A stretch of DNA of 64,000 nt. Origin: Morella rubra (Eukaryota > Streptophyta > Magnoliopsida > Fagales > Myricaceae). Positions within the stretch are counted from its first letter, which is position 1, and each line of letters starts with the position of its first letter. The notes below the pieces were generated by a model. That model searched no databases and was not told where the DNA came from. It saw nothing but the letters and a program-made list of their open reading frames with translations. Positions 47,601-59,329 of this stretch are shown here, one piece after another. A program made the position numbers and the translations under genes. The stretch is from contig CM025849.1 in NCBI GenBank assembly GCA_003952965.2, positions 23,119,738 to 23,183,737 on the forward strand, written 5' to 3'.

Positions 47601-47942
47601 CTTAGGTTGAAAATTCTCTTCCTCTTCCGAAAGGAAAATAGCTCTTTTGCAAGTTAAACTCAGTATCAGCTTAGAAAAAAAGATACACTCGACGGCTTGA
47701 GCTGGTTCAGTATCGGGATATTGTCTAGATAATATTAACTACTACAATCTTACCTTGAGTTTAAGCTTTATTTATATCATAAGCATGAAATCTAATACGT
47801 GCAATGCAATCGAGTGTAACACTGCATATATATAACACAAAATAAACGAGCAAAGACATCACACATGATCTTCTGGTCTTCTTTCCATAACACAAGCCAA
47901 CATACCGTTGCCACTAAGGACTGCAATTAATTATGTCGTCAA
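44651..47942. other. Intergenic region, no supported gene
   Basis: AT-rich with (TA)n tracts (about 45207-45230, 45536-45550, 46238-46261) and a block at about 46310-46500 built of AATTTTTAT words that resembles the MITE family. A 92-codon frame at 45795-46073 shows no recognisable family pattern and has (TA)n at its end, so it is not called. Confidence 0.5.
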
Positions 47943-48182
47943 TTAATCATGTTGGCAGCTTCCAGTAGCTGTTCCACGATTAATGCAAGTGCAAGGATTA
48001 GGACCAGAAGGTGGTACCGGCACTCTCTCCTGTGCAAAAGATGCGTTTTGTGCACCAAGTACTGGGAACTTCATGTCAGCAAAAGGCTGCCTTGAGGCCT
48101 CAAGAGGCGAAGTGGTAAAAATCAAGAGCGCAATGATTACCACCTTTGCAGCTTTGCGCAGAGTTTTCCTACACCAGAACAT
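47943..48182 (-). CDS. Small secreted-peptide precursor with PPSGP core (PIP/IDA-like candidate)
   Basis: A single exon of 79 codons. The N-terminus 'MFWCRKTLRKAAKVVIIALL' with IFTTSPLEASR reads as a signal peptide or anchor: charged start, hydrophobic core about residues 14-25, small residues before a likely cut near residue 30. A variable middle follows, then a conserved-looking C-terminus 'RVPVPPSGPNPCTCINRG' with TATGSCQHD. The PPSGP core recalls secreted signalling peptides of the IDA and PIP groups, but the Cys pair and the tail after the core differ from both, so the family is left open. TATATATAG lies about 110 bp upstream (48288-48297). The truncated paralogue at 44530-44650 in the same orientation supports a real tandem pair. 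The function is not known to me; a mature-peptide role outside the cell is inferred. Confidence 0.7.
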   Translation of the reverse strand: MFWCRKTLRKAAKVVIIALLIFTTSPLEASRQPFADMKFPVLGAQNASFAQERVPVPPSGPNPCTCINRGTATGSCQHD

Positions 48183-48189
48183 CTTTTAA

Positions 48190-48529
48190 GTTATAGAGAA
48201 AGAAGGATATGTTTCTCGAGATAGCTGGGGTTCAAAGGCTGGAATAGTGTTGAAGAAATATGTGCGCTTACTAGCTTCTACGTACTGAGATATATATAGT
48301 TGATCATAAAGTGTTTTTTTTTAGGTAACTGCTAAGTGTGTGAATTCTCCAACTTACTTTACAAGGATGGATGTAGCCCAGGTATCTAAAGAAAAAGTGC
48401 AATTGCAATAATGGGGATTGGAAATTTAAATATTACGAGTGTGCAAGGTGGAACAAAATGGAAAAAAAAAACATTAAAAGAAAGCCTGAGTAAGTTAACT
48501 GAAGTACACGGCGTTGAAAAATCGCAAAA
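48190..48529. promoter_or_regulatory. Upstream region of the small-peptide gene
   Basis: Contains the putative TATA box (ACTATATATATCTC on the minus strand, about 48284-48297), a T-run (48314-48323) and no other identifiable element. The transcription start is inferred only from the TATA spacing. Confidence 0.35.
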
Positions 48530-48853
48530 ATGGAGAAAGACATTGACAAAAAGCCGTTCTCACGGTCAGTCATGGTAGCTGGATCCCTTAAAAGATACTT
48601 ATTAAGCACGGGTTTCTGCCATGTACGTCGAACAACTGCTACAGAGATTGGTCTTACTGTGCCATGTAGGAGCAAGGAGCCTTGCCGTGATCTGTCAGAG
48701 CATAACAAGTATGCGTCAGGCTGGAAGCAGGAACTGACACCTAACCAGTACTGATGGTTCAAGGAATACTTTAACTCGGACACATCGACAATCGTATCAT
48801 CCAAGGAGGTTCTTAAAGAGGTGCTCCATGAATTTCTCAGAGATATATGACAC
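48530..48853 (+). pseudogene. Possible gene fragment of unknown family, one in-frame stop
   Basis: The plus strand reads 'MEKDIDKKPFSRSVMVAGSL', then 'STGFCHVRRTTATEIGLTVP', 'GWKQELTPNQY', a TGA stop, then in the same frame 'WFKEYFNSDTSTIVSSKEVL' with KEVLHEFLRDI and a second stop. The composition is protein-like and the frame continues past the single TGA, which suggests a former coding exon. I do not recognise the family. The longer open frame on the opposite strand (48433-48873) is Leu/Ser/Phe-rich and looks like its shadow. Confidence 0.4.
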
Positions 48854-51800
48854 AATATAACGCATGCAACCAACAGAGTCCACGTACAAGCTAGTTGATA
48901 TAACTCTGAACTGTTCAGGTGTCCTCTGTGGATCTAAACTACGTCCGTGCCGTAGCACTCGATGAAGGATTTGTGTTCACCTTCTGGTTTATATATATAT
49001 ATATTATGCTTGTATATCATGTATATAAGTTCGAATCTGGGATGGCCTCTGTGTTTTCCGTGGCCGAAGTTACAGTTTTTCAGTCCAGTGGGCATTGGAA
49101 GGCAATAATTTATGTGCAGGAAAATACTTCAGATATTTCAGTCTGCCAAAGTTGGAGCACATACTACTTTGTTACAATTTATAGTAAGTTATTTGCCAAC
49201 ATTTCCAGCGCGCCCTCATCGCATTCCCTTCTATCAATCAAAGCCAAGCCTAGCCATCAATTTTGAATTTCAACCTCTACTCTGTTGGAATATTGAAAAA
49301 GGAGAGCAAAAGCTCAATGAATTTTTTTTTTTTTTTTTTTTTTTTTCCTTCCTGTCGGTATGGTAAAGTAACATAAATTTGTATCTTCCTCATTTTGCGA
49401 TGAGAATAATCTTCGTGACAAGCAACTTCCTGGAAGTTTCTTCAGACTAATTGTCTTGTAGCTTAATGGGAACCACATGGCCGACCCGGCCTGCTGAAGA
49501 CAAAGCGATCGATAATGTGGAAGGGAAAGTTTAGTTCTCAAAGTTTGCTTAACGAAATAAAGTTAAAATTACTTATTATATGCCCGCTTTCCATGTGCAG
49601 CACAATTTCTTAGTGGTAATTATTAGTTTGTCTGGGTGAGCAGCTGGGACATGTACTCTAATTAATTAGTGCGTATTTCCGGGAAATCAGTCTTATAGCT
49701 TATATGTAAATTTTAGCAATATATTTCTCCGATGCAATGTTAGTTGCTGCTGTTATGTGCTAGCTAAAAAATTTGAAAAATTTGAAAGACTGTTGTCCAC
49801 AGTTTGCAGTGGATCTCCAATTTATAATTATATAATATCATCCTTCATGTAAAAATTTTCGAAAATAAAAACAAAAACATATATAGCCCCTTAAATTAAC
49901 ATGATTAATTACTGAATTGACCATATCATTTTCGTCTCTGTACATGCAAGCACTGTTACTCCTGAAAGACAGGGAGCGGTCCTAGGAAGATAAATACAGC
50001 CAACTCTATAGGTTCTTAGAGAAAGACGTATGTACGCCTTTGAGTAGAAATGCCAGATTATTCCTAATACAGAATGTGAGCACAATAATAAATAAAATGA
50101 TAAAAACTGGTAATTATAAATGGTTTAATTAGAAGATTAATCCAAATAACATGCATCCACCGAATAGTAGGCTGCTTTGCTTGCTAGCTTTAAGTGCGTG
50201 GAAAGGCGGATGCCTTTGTAGCAATTAATAATATATGTAGACGCAGTTTCAAGTTGATTAGAATCGTTCATCTCAAATAGCTCAAATATATATATATATA
50301 TTTAATTCTTTGCAAATGGTTTTTTTTATGTATCAGACTCTTTTAATTGCGAACGTACGAGCGCTATATTCGGTTTCAGAACATCTTGTGGGAGACAGAC
50401 ATATTCAAAAAAACGATCGAATATGCTGATCATTATTATGTATTAGCTATATATATATATTTCTATCAAGAAAGAAAAATTAAACGGCAGAAACTCGAGA
50501 AAAAAAAACACAGAAGGAGGACTTCAAGATTGAAAGTGTCAGTCATGATCATGTGTTTTTCAGCTCAATCCTGGGTATCTTCCTTAGCATATCAATTCGA
50601 ATACGTATCGATATTCCCAATTCGCAGTAAAGTTCTTAATTTAATTAAGGCTAAAGATGATCACCGTAAATATAGAAGTATTGTAAATTATCTACATGTG
50701 TTGATCAATTGCATGCGGATTGGACTTCAGTGATTCAATGATAACAATAACTAATGACATAAAAATCTTTCACCTAGGCACTGCTCCTCCTCTTTCGATC
50801 CATCGAATAGGACCGTCCGAGGTGCAATGTGATTGCATGCGCAGTACCACACATCTATATCCTGATAATTGGCTAAAAGAAAACTAAAAGGCTGCGCCTT
50901 TACGTGTCTGTCCGAGGTGCAATGTGATTGCGCACGAGAGTTTCTTCTCTTTTATATGTGGAGAGAGAAACTGTAAAAGAAAGAAAAAAATTGAGAAAAT
51001 TCTTCATCTTAAATTTCTCTATGTTATTCCTTGACCTTCTATTTGATTAGTAGTGTCGGTCGTTGAGATTTTTCTTTAGTCTATATATCATCAATTTGGT
51101 GAGATTTTTTTTATTGGCATTGTTTGCATGTAATCCATTTTTGGGTGAGTATACATATTAGAATCTATGAATATATTTATTATTAATGTACTGATAGCCT
51201 TTCAAATTTGTTTTAGAGAGAACTATTGTGATCCAATATTGTTGATTGTGAAAATTTTAACTGTACTAGATACAGTAGTTTTAGAGAGAACTATTCTCCC
51301 ACAATAGTGGCGTCCAAGATTTTATATTTTCTCCTTTTTGCAGCAATATTTTCGGGAAATGTGAACCATTAATGTAATTAATCCGGACCAACATATAACA
51401 TGGCAGCTTTTGACGTGGCCATGAGTTAGTGTACGTATATAGTAATATAGAATAATTTCCGCTTTGTGGTGAACTGATTGATGCTCGATTAATGAGCTAG
51501 AATTAGGAGTGTGAATTGAAGTTGGAGGTCGGCCAGTGATTCTTTCCAAAATCTTATAGTGCAGCAAAGGTGTTGTGTTTGAGATTACAAAATGCATGTC
51601 AAGACCAATTAATAATGCACAAAGCAAAGCTTATAGTTTAATGAATGCATGGCGACCTCCTGGAATTAGTGTTCATGTGGATGCATGAAAGCCAATTGTT
51701 TAAGTTCAGTGGTCATGAAGCAAATGCAAGGCATCTGGAATGGCATGCGAAATTAGCACGGTGATTAAGTTATTGCCAGAATTATCTACTCAACGCACAA

Positions 51801-52790
51801 TGAGGTGACAGATGATATACATATCTCTAATTTATAAATTCTAGAACTAAATCCGATCCTCACGCCTCCTCTCCTGGTTTAGAAATGAAAATAGACGTAT
51901 GCACACATGAATCACTATATAACGACGTTGTTGTATTTTGCAAACTATAACGTTGTTGAGCTAATAATAAGGAGAATCTTTCCTAGGTATTACTTAATTG
52001 GAATTGAAATGACTAAAATGTACAAGAATCATGCCTCTAAGCCGTGACATGTTCTTTATATAGGTGATATATCCACCTATACAATGTTTGGGTACCAAAT
52101 TTTGACCTAATAAAATAACTATAAATAATTTTCTATTTCCATGAAATCATCTATTTTTACTACAAATAAATATAAAAAATATATTCAAATCTGATGGCAA
52201 GTTGGATTCATATACTTCAGAGAACAAAACTCATGCTATAGGTCATTGGAAAGGCGGCTGCCTCCGGCCTTTAAAGCAATTAGAAGTTAAGAAGAGTGTC
52301 TACTGCATTCTAAGACATTTCCTTTTTCCAGTCGACAGCTTCTTTATTGATAACCAGGAGTATATACTCCTCTCACCTTTAACTTTTCTTATATTCAATG
52401 ATATCATTAATAGCATGTCATGATGTATTAACTTTTTCCTTTGGAACTCCTCTCAAGCAATATTCATCCAATAGCCTCCTCCTAGGTGCGATATTGCGAT
52501 TGCCGCACGGTTCAACACTCTTTAAACTATGGCCGGGAAATCCGGTCCGGATGGTCTTAATAATGCAATTTTTTTAAATCACCTCATTCCAAATTTGTGA
52601 GCAAACATGGATTTTTTACACACCGTGTCATATCTACGTATGAATATATATATTAACGAACAAAACAAAGAATTAATCATGATTCTTCTCTAATTTAGAA
52701 GAAGATAAACACAGCATGCAAATTCATAATTTTAAAATAGACCACCCTGTAATATTTAATAGATTCTATATCTCTTTATCTAAATTGAAT
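48854..52790. other. Intergenic region with weak internal duplications
   Basis: No gene is supported. A poly-T run lies at 49322-49346. A motif GAAAGGCGGATGCCTTTGTA near 50200 recurs in altered form near 52249. GAGGTGCAATGTGATTGC occurs at about 50820-50837 and 50913-50930, with a diverged copy near 52483. These suggest diverged local duplications. Confidence 0.45.
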
Positions 52791-52794
52791 CCAA

Positions 52795-53955
52795 AGCAGA
52801 AATACTCCAAAAAATTGCATCTATTAACCACTCACGTTTTATGTTGCAATTAAGGTATGTTTGGCAAGCAAAAATATTAAGAATTTTGAGTACTTTTTTA
52901 CATAATGATAAACATATTAAATTTGTGTGAAAAGGTATTGGAATTTGTGTTAAATTTATGAGATTATTATGTTTGATCATAAAAATTTTAAGTTTTTGAA
53001 AATATTTCCTAAAAATTTGAAAATGTTTCATGTCAAAACTTCACCTAAACGATAGATTTTAAGTCGAGGATTATAATGAGGCATTGACCAATTAAAGCAA
53101 GTTATAAGTCCGATGAGAGTGTCTTAAAACATCCTATACTCCCGAACAAGTAAGTCCGATCTCGAGTGCATGAGAGCCTGATTCATGGTTCCCGGATGAC
53201 TTAAAAATCATGGTCAAGAGACCAAAGATTAAGAAAAACACAACTTTGTGCTGATTTGCCTATACAATAAAAAGTACTTTGTATATAGGGTCAACAGCAA
53301 ATCTCTAGACTTGCGTGTCATATTTGTATACCAGCATGTGCGCGCGTATTTTATTCAGTCTTCCGTAAGAAAAAATGACAAAACTATGAGCTCCACCCAT
53401 CCCGATACCCAAACAAATAAAATTATACTTTTATACTACATAAATAAACCAAACATGACGTACGTTAAGTTTCTCGGAAGTTCCTAGTCATGTGTCAGTG
53501 GCCATCCCAATTATTACAAAAGGCATTCAACAAATGATATGAATATGCAAATTAAGCAAAGTAAGACAAATCGGGATTTAAATAACAATAATATTAGATA
53601 TTGTACTTTATAGTATAAGCTGGAGGCTTTTCTAGTGATCAAAGATGCGGTTTTCGTATTGAATAAGGAGAGCAAAAGAAACCAAAAATATTAAAATTTT
53701 GCATATTTATATTAATCCTATGCCTTTTATTCGTAGATCCGTCGCCCATTTGATGTTCTAATTTTTTTTATTATCCTCATTAATTAATACCAATTATCCT
53801 AACCTATAGCCGGCCATACCATAAAGGAACTTTTAATAACAAAGACAATTAGTTGGGTACATTGTCCATTTGATCTAACTTTCGCGAAGAAAATAACAAA
53901 AGAGGTCGTCCACTCCTGTTCCAATTATAAGAGAAAAAGAAAGTACGTAGTTTGT
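52795..53955. repeat. Segmental duplication, copy 1
   Basis: Matches 58432-59218 in direct orientation. Shared blocks include GCCTATACAAT.AAAAGTACT, CAGCATGTGCGCGCGTATTT, ACTACATAAATAAACCAA, TTCCTAGTCATG and GCAAAAGAAACCAAAAAT. Copy 1 carries an extra AT-rich insert (about 52853-53045, MITE-like) and has one block (53107-53143) inverted relative to copy 2. No gene is seen in either copy. Confidence 0.75.
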
Positions 53956-54002
53956 TTGTACTATATTAGTACATATTAATTATTCCGTTTCCGCGTTTCT
54001 AA

Positions 54003-54627
54003 TATTAGGGCTGCAGGACTGGAAATCCGGTCCGATTTTCGAACCGGAATGCGGTCGGACCGGATTTTCGGTCCTACTAAAATAGAGGATCAGACCGGAC
54101 CACTTATAAGTGGTCCGGTCCGGTCTGGACCACTTAAGTGGTCTAGACCGGTTTCAATTTTTTTTCCTCTTTTTCTTTTTTCATTTCCAACACACATTTT
54201 TTAATTTTGAGATTAAAAAAAAAATGTGAACTCCTACCATAGTTTGCTTATTAATTAAAGATGTGAATTCATTTAAAGACTTAAAGATTAAATTCATTTA
54301 AAGACTTAAAAATATGAATTCATTTAACTACTATTATAGTTTGCTCATTAATTTAAATATGTGAATTGATTTAAAGACTTAAAAATGTGAATTCAAAACT
54401 GTGAGTTTTGACTTATGCAATTTTTTTTTTTTTAAGTTTTGTATTAAAAAATTTTAAAAATTTAATCCATCCAGTCCGGTCCAGACCGGATATTAAAAAT
54501 ATCTGGACCGACGGACCGGATTAATCCGGTTTTCAAATCCGGTCCGGACCGGACTGGATTTTTACTTTTAAGACCACAAAACTGTCTGGTCCGGTCCGGT
54601 TTTGTGGTCCGGTTTTGTGCACCCCTA
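54003..54627. mobile_element. Non-autonomous hAT-like element rich in GGTCCGG repeats
   Basis: The left end near TATTAGGGCTGCAGGACTGG and the inverted right end TAGGGGTGCACAAAACCGG are related. They are flanked by GTTTCTAA (53995-54002) and GTTTCTAT (54628-54635), a likely 8-bp target duplication. Both ends carry many copies of GGTCCGGTCC and variants in opposite senses, able to fold into long hairpins. The middle is AT-rich with repeats of AAAGACTTAAA and GAATTCATTTAA. There is no coding capacity. The 8-bp duplication points to the hAT superfamily. Confidence 0.6.
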
Positions 54628-54639
54628 GTTTCTATCACT

Positions 54640-56165
54640 AGCTGCAAGCACAAGAAGGCACAGCAGATCATGTACTTCAGACTTTAAAAATCGACACATG
54701 TCGGTAATTATTGAACTAATTATTTGGTGAGACAATATTTCTTTCATATTCAGTTAACTTTTTCTTAAAATTCCAGTCGACCGTCCATATAAAAGAATGA
54801 AAGGAAGCACTACGGGATTTCATCAAATACAGGGATATTGCTGAAAGAGATATTAATATAATCCCAATTAAGGAAAAAGAAAAAGCAAAAAGAAAGATAA
54901 TTCAGTTAAATTATCTTGGCTTTAATCTGTCGTTTTTCTATTCTAACAATTAATTAGGTCATGCGATATGGCCGTACTTCGTTTTTTTCATGTCTGCATG
55001 CCCATCTCTTCAAATAATGAACTAACATCTAACCGGGAATGTAAAACGTTTGAATTTTTTTACTTTTTTGTTTTTATAACTAATCTGTCAGGCCGGCCCC
55101 AACCTAAGAGTACTGTAAAAGCAGAGGGTGGAATTTGGGCGGTTTTGTTTCATGTACAAGGGAGGAAAAATATTTTTTTTAAAAGGGAAAATGTTCATGG
55201 GTTTGCAGATGCAATCACTACTACTTGTGGTTTTTTCATTTTCAAGTGAAAATTTGCTCACTCTATTTATGCTGTCAATATATATCAACTTCTCTATTCT
55301 TTTCAAGTTTTATTTTATTTTTTTAATCAAAATTTCATTAATTGTATACAAATTGGGCATATTCTCCACCTATTTTTGGCTCTCACTTCTAAATAAGATA
55401 TTTAGGTGGTGTTTGAGTGTCAAAATTATCTATCAACTTCTATATTCGCTTCAAGTTTTATTTTATTTTATTTTTGCATCAAATTTTCATTTTTTTTTTT
55501 AAATCAAAATAAGAACTCTTTATCGATAAATCAAAACAATTCTTTCCGAATAGGATAAACATTCTCATCAATTTTCCACTTCACATGTCTTGGGAACAAG
55601 TTAAACGCTTATACCATTACAGACAAGTCTCCCTCCAAAAGGATATTAAAAAACTTTTCTTATGAGCCTCCAAGATACCAATAGTGTTGCCTCAGCCTTA
55701 GCTACATCTGGATCTAATTGGTCCAACTTAAGAGTTGCAACCCCACAAAAAAACCCTGATGGTCACGAAACACAGTTGCTACAATGGAAAATGAATCTTG
55801 AATTGCAGCGTCTATATTGACCTTAATAGATGAGAAATAAGGAAACTATTGAGAAAAAACCATTTTGCAACGTTTTTAGAAGATGTAGTCTCGTAGGATT
55901 CAATTGCCACCTCTCAGTCTCAACAATTAGTACGTTACGTGTATTTCAATATTTTTAATATTTTTAGTCCTTAATTTTTGATATTTTAACTCTAAAACAC
56001 TTTTTTGCATTACATAGAATTTTTTTTTTTTTGGTAATTTCGCCTTAAGAGTTGGCTCCTCTTCAAATTTAATTCTGTTCAGCCACTGACTAACATCCAT
56101 AATGGACGTACAAATAATGGAGTGGTGCGTGCATGCATGCAAACACATAAGTTTGTTATCCTTAA
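54640..56165. other. Intergenic region, no supported gene
   Basis: AT-rich, with short frames lacking family patterns. A poor direct repeat occurs at about 55278-55320 and 55427-55470 (CAACTTCTNTATTCNNTTCAAG and TTTTATTTTATTT). Nothing else stands out. Confidence 0.5.
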
Positions 56166-56169
56166 TTTC

Positions 56170-57150
56170 CAACCAGGGAAGTCTCTGAGCATAGGTAGCC
56201 TAGGCGGTTGCCTAAGGCCCCCAAAATAGGAAGCCCAACTTCCTATTTTACTTAATATTAAATAAGTTATATGCCCCTCAATTTAAATATTTTAATTTAT
56301 CAAAAGAAAAAATAAGTCTCAAAATATCAGTTAACTTTTTGAAATCCTCATTTAAATATTATAACTTAACAAAGAAAAAATAAGTCTCAAAATATCCGTT
56401 AAACTTTTTGAAATCCTCATTTAATGCCCAAAAAAAAAATATAATTCAAAATTTCAAAGGAGGTAGATTCCAACTTTAAAATTCAAAAAGACTTTAGACT
56501 TCAATTTAAAAAAAAAAAAAAAAAAAAAAGATATCGGACTTTCAACTTTTAGCCGTTCTTAATTCTTACTTTATCTACTTTCACTATTCTCTTCACCAAC
56601 CTTTCCTTATTTTCTACTCTAAATGCCTACCTTCCTTATTTATAGCTATCCTACTTTCACTCGATTACTGCCATTTCCTTCCTTCTTTCTAGCTAACTTT
56701 CAAGTATTGATTCAATTTCAAAATCTCAAAGCCGGTGCTATTATTCTAACCTTTCAACTTTTATTATTTTTATACTTTTATTATATCAGTTGTAACTATC
56801 ACTTTTTTATCTAGAGAAAATTGAGAATTTGAAATTAAGTTGAGTATTGTATAGTTTTATTTTAATTTCTGTTTGTGTTGATTGTAGTTATCATTTTTCA
56901 ATTTAGGATAATTTTGAAATATCTAATATGTTAATAAATATGAGTCAATATATGAAAAGTTAAAAAATTGAAAAATTAATTAAACTCAAAAGGTGTATAT
57001 TATCATATCTAAGATTTATATGATGCAAGAAAGATTAAATAAATTAGCTGTATTATCAATTGAAAATGATCTATTACAAATTTCAATAATTAATTTTGCA
57101 TCTCAAAGTACTAAATTCTATCGCCTAAGGCTTTTAGGCTCCCTTTCCAA
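56170..57150 (+). pseudogene. hAT transposase remnant
   Basis: Near the right end the plus strand reads 'MMQERLNKLAVLSIENDLLQ' followed by INFASQSTKF (57020-57115). This is the C-terminal dimerisation motif of plant hAT transposases of the zinc-finger MYM/DUF4371 type (usual form QERLNGLAILSIE). Upstream are only AT-rich decayed sequence and an imperfect tandem repeat of about 75 bp (56279-56422). GCCTAGGCGGTTGCCTAAGG at about 56200 and TCGCCTAAGGCTTTTAGGC at 57120 are roughly inverted and may mark the element ends. The gene is dead. Confidence 0.6.
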
Positions 57151-57249
57151 CTGTAGTGTACATTTGATCAGTTACACAGCGCTTGTCTGTTGCAGCTACA
57201 TGCATGCGATCCATCAATATTCAGCAATACCAATGTTGCGCGCATGTGA

Positions 57250-57975
57250 AGCAGGATAAAATAACACGTGCAAAAGTAACCTTTAGTTAAATATAATCCT
57301 GACTGGGATTTTTTAGATCAAACTAAGCAATCTCTCTCAAGTCCCTGGGTCTCATGAGCTCCTCCCCGGAGTTTCTGAAGCTAATCCTGCGCTGAATACT
57401 ACGAGCTCAAATTTGTGATTTCTTGCTTATGCTGTTCGGGGTACGCTATTGTTTCCAGTTCTCTTAAGTTTGAAGAGGAATTCCTAATTATTTGCTCGTT
57501 GGCAAGTAGCAAGATCCCATTAACAAATCTGCATCTCAAGTTTGAGCCCCTCTGAACTGTATGTACATACCACCGATCCGCTACATAGAATACATGCATG
57601 GCCCAGCTCAGGATAAAATAACACGTGCAAAAGTAACCTTTAGTTAAATATAATCCTGACTGGGATTTTTTAGATCAAACTAAGCAATCTCTCTCAATCC
57701 CTGGGTCTCATGAGCTCCTCCCCGGAGTTTCTGAAGCTCTTGGCTTCCAGTTCCTGCGCTTGCCCAGAGGCCGGCCAGAGTCCTGCGCTGAATACTACGA
57801 GCTCAAATTTGTGATTTCTTGCTTATGCTGTTCGGGGTACCTGCTATTGTTTCCAGTTCTCTTAAGTTTGAAGAGGAATTCCTAATTATTTGCTCGTTGG
57901 CAAGTAGAAATCCCACTTGCATAAGTTTGAGCCCCTCTGATATTATACCCCGATCCGCATAGATCATGCAGGCCC
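57250..57975. repeat. Tandem duplication, about 360 bp per unit
   Basis: Unit 1 (57250 to about 57607) and unit 2 (57608-57975) both start AGCTCAGGATAAAATAACAC or close to it and share nearly identical blocks such as TCATGAGCTCCTCCCCGGAG. Unit 2 has an extra block of about 48 bp (TTGGCTTCCAGTTCCTGCGC..GGCCGGCCAGAG) and a shortened right part. The high identity suggests a recent event. No gene is recognised in the unit. Confidence 0.85.
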
Positions 57976-58431
57976 AGCTCTCTATTTGTAGAGGTTTAAA
58001 ATATAGTTTACTTGTTGGAATACTGATATGGACAGTATTGCGCCTTAATCCAATTGGCCCCTCCTCTCTTTAGGGAGAGTTTATGTGTTCTGGATCTTCT
58101 TTCTACACCGTGCCTTCTAACATATTTGACTAGAAAATTAAAGAGAGGAACATCGTGATGAATATTTCTCTTTTATTATCTGTACGTTGTGATAATTAAA
58201 ATAATAAATTAAATATTCGACACCAATATACCTTGTTTGAAAAGTGGAAAGATTGTCTTTTTCCTTGCTCAGATCTCTCTCAGGAATATCTTGGAAATAT
58301 TTCAAACTTTAATTGTCAGGTAGTCAAATTTATTATCCTTCAAACTTGGAAAGATTATGATTTTCTCTTTTTGTTGGCCTTTCTGTTTTAAACTGCAAAG
58401 AAATGGAATGTGAACTATTTTCCAAACAGAA
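57976..58431. other. Intergenic region, nothing identified
   Basis: AT-rich sequence without a recognisable frame, repeat or structural RNA. Confidence 0.5.
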
Positions 58432-59218
58432 TAAGGATTTGAATAAAAAATTGCATCGATTAGCCATTCTCGTGCAGGAGATCAGAGTTTCTTGTTGAGG
58501 AGTATACGATGTTTTAAGACACCCTCATCGGACTAACTAGCTTTACAGTACGAAAAGGAAAATACAAGCCAAAGAAGAAAAACACGTACAACTTGCTGCC
58601 CATTTGCCTATACAATGAAAAGTACTTTGTATAAAGGGACACCAAATCTCTTGACTCGTCATATATATGCGTATGCCAGCCCAGCATGTGCGCGCGTATT
58701 TTATCTAGTCTTCCCTAAAGAAAAATTAACAAAACCATGAGCTCCACTAATCCCGATACCCCTAAACAAATACAATTATACTTTATACTACATAAATAAA
58801 CCAAGAGACGTTAAGTTTTTCGGGCGTTCCTAGTCATGCGCAAGTCAGTGGCGCCCATCCCAATTATCACAAAAGGGGCTTGTCGAGTAGTCAAAGATGC
58901 GGTTTTGGTATTGAATTAGGGGAGCAAAAGAAACCAAAAATAATAAAATTTTGCATATATATTTATATTATATGCCTTCTATTCGTTGATCGGTCGCTCA
59001 TTCGGTGTTCTAATTTTCTTTTATCATGACCATTAGCACCAATTATCCTAATCTATAGCCCATAAAGGAACTTTTGATAGAGAGACACGCAGATCTTGAT
59101 CACAAACACAGGTTGGGTGCATTGAGCATTAACTGATCTAACTTTCCAGAAGAAAGAGAACAAAAGAGATTCTCCACTTCCGCGGCGGCCGGTTCCAAGA
59201 AGAGAAAAAGAAAGAATT
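58432..59218. repeat. Segmental duplication, copy 2
   Basis: The direct-orientation partner of 52795-53955, about 5.4 kb apart. It lacks the AT-rich insert of copy 1 and has the 37-bp block at 58498-58534 inverted. It ends where CACTA B begins. Confidence 0.75.
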
Positions 59219-59329
59219 AGAAGTTTGTCAGCGTATGAGCGTCACAAAATGTATTTCATGACGAAATCAAATTTCATCACGAAAAGTTTTTTGTGATGAA
59301 AAATTTTTATCATTAAACCTATTAATCGA

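Noticed and set aside
48433..48873. 146-codon minus-strand frame
   Set aside because: Composition (Leu/Ser/Phe-rich, no pattern) fits a shadow of the plus-strand gene fragment at 48530-48853.
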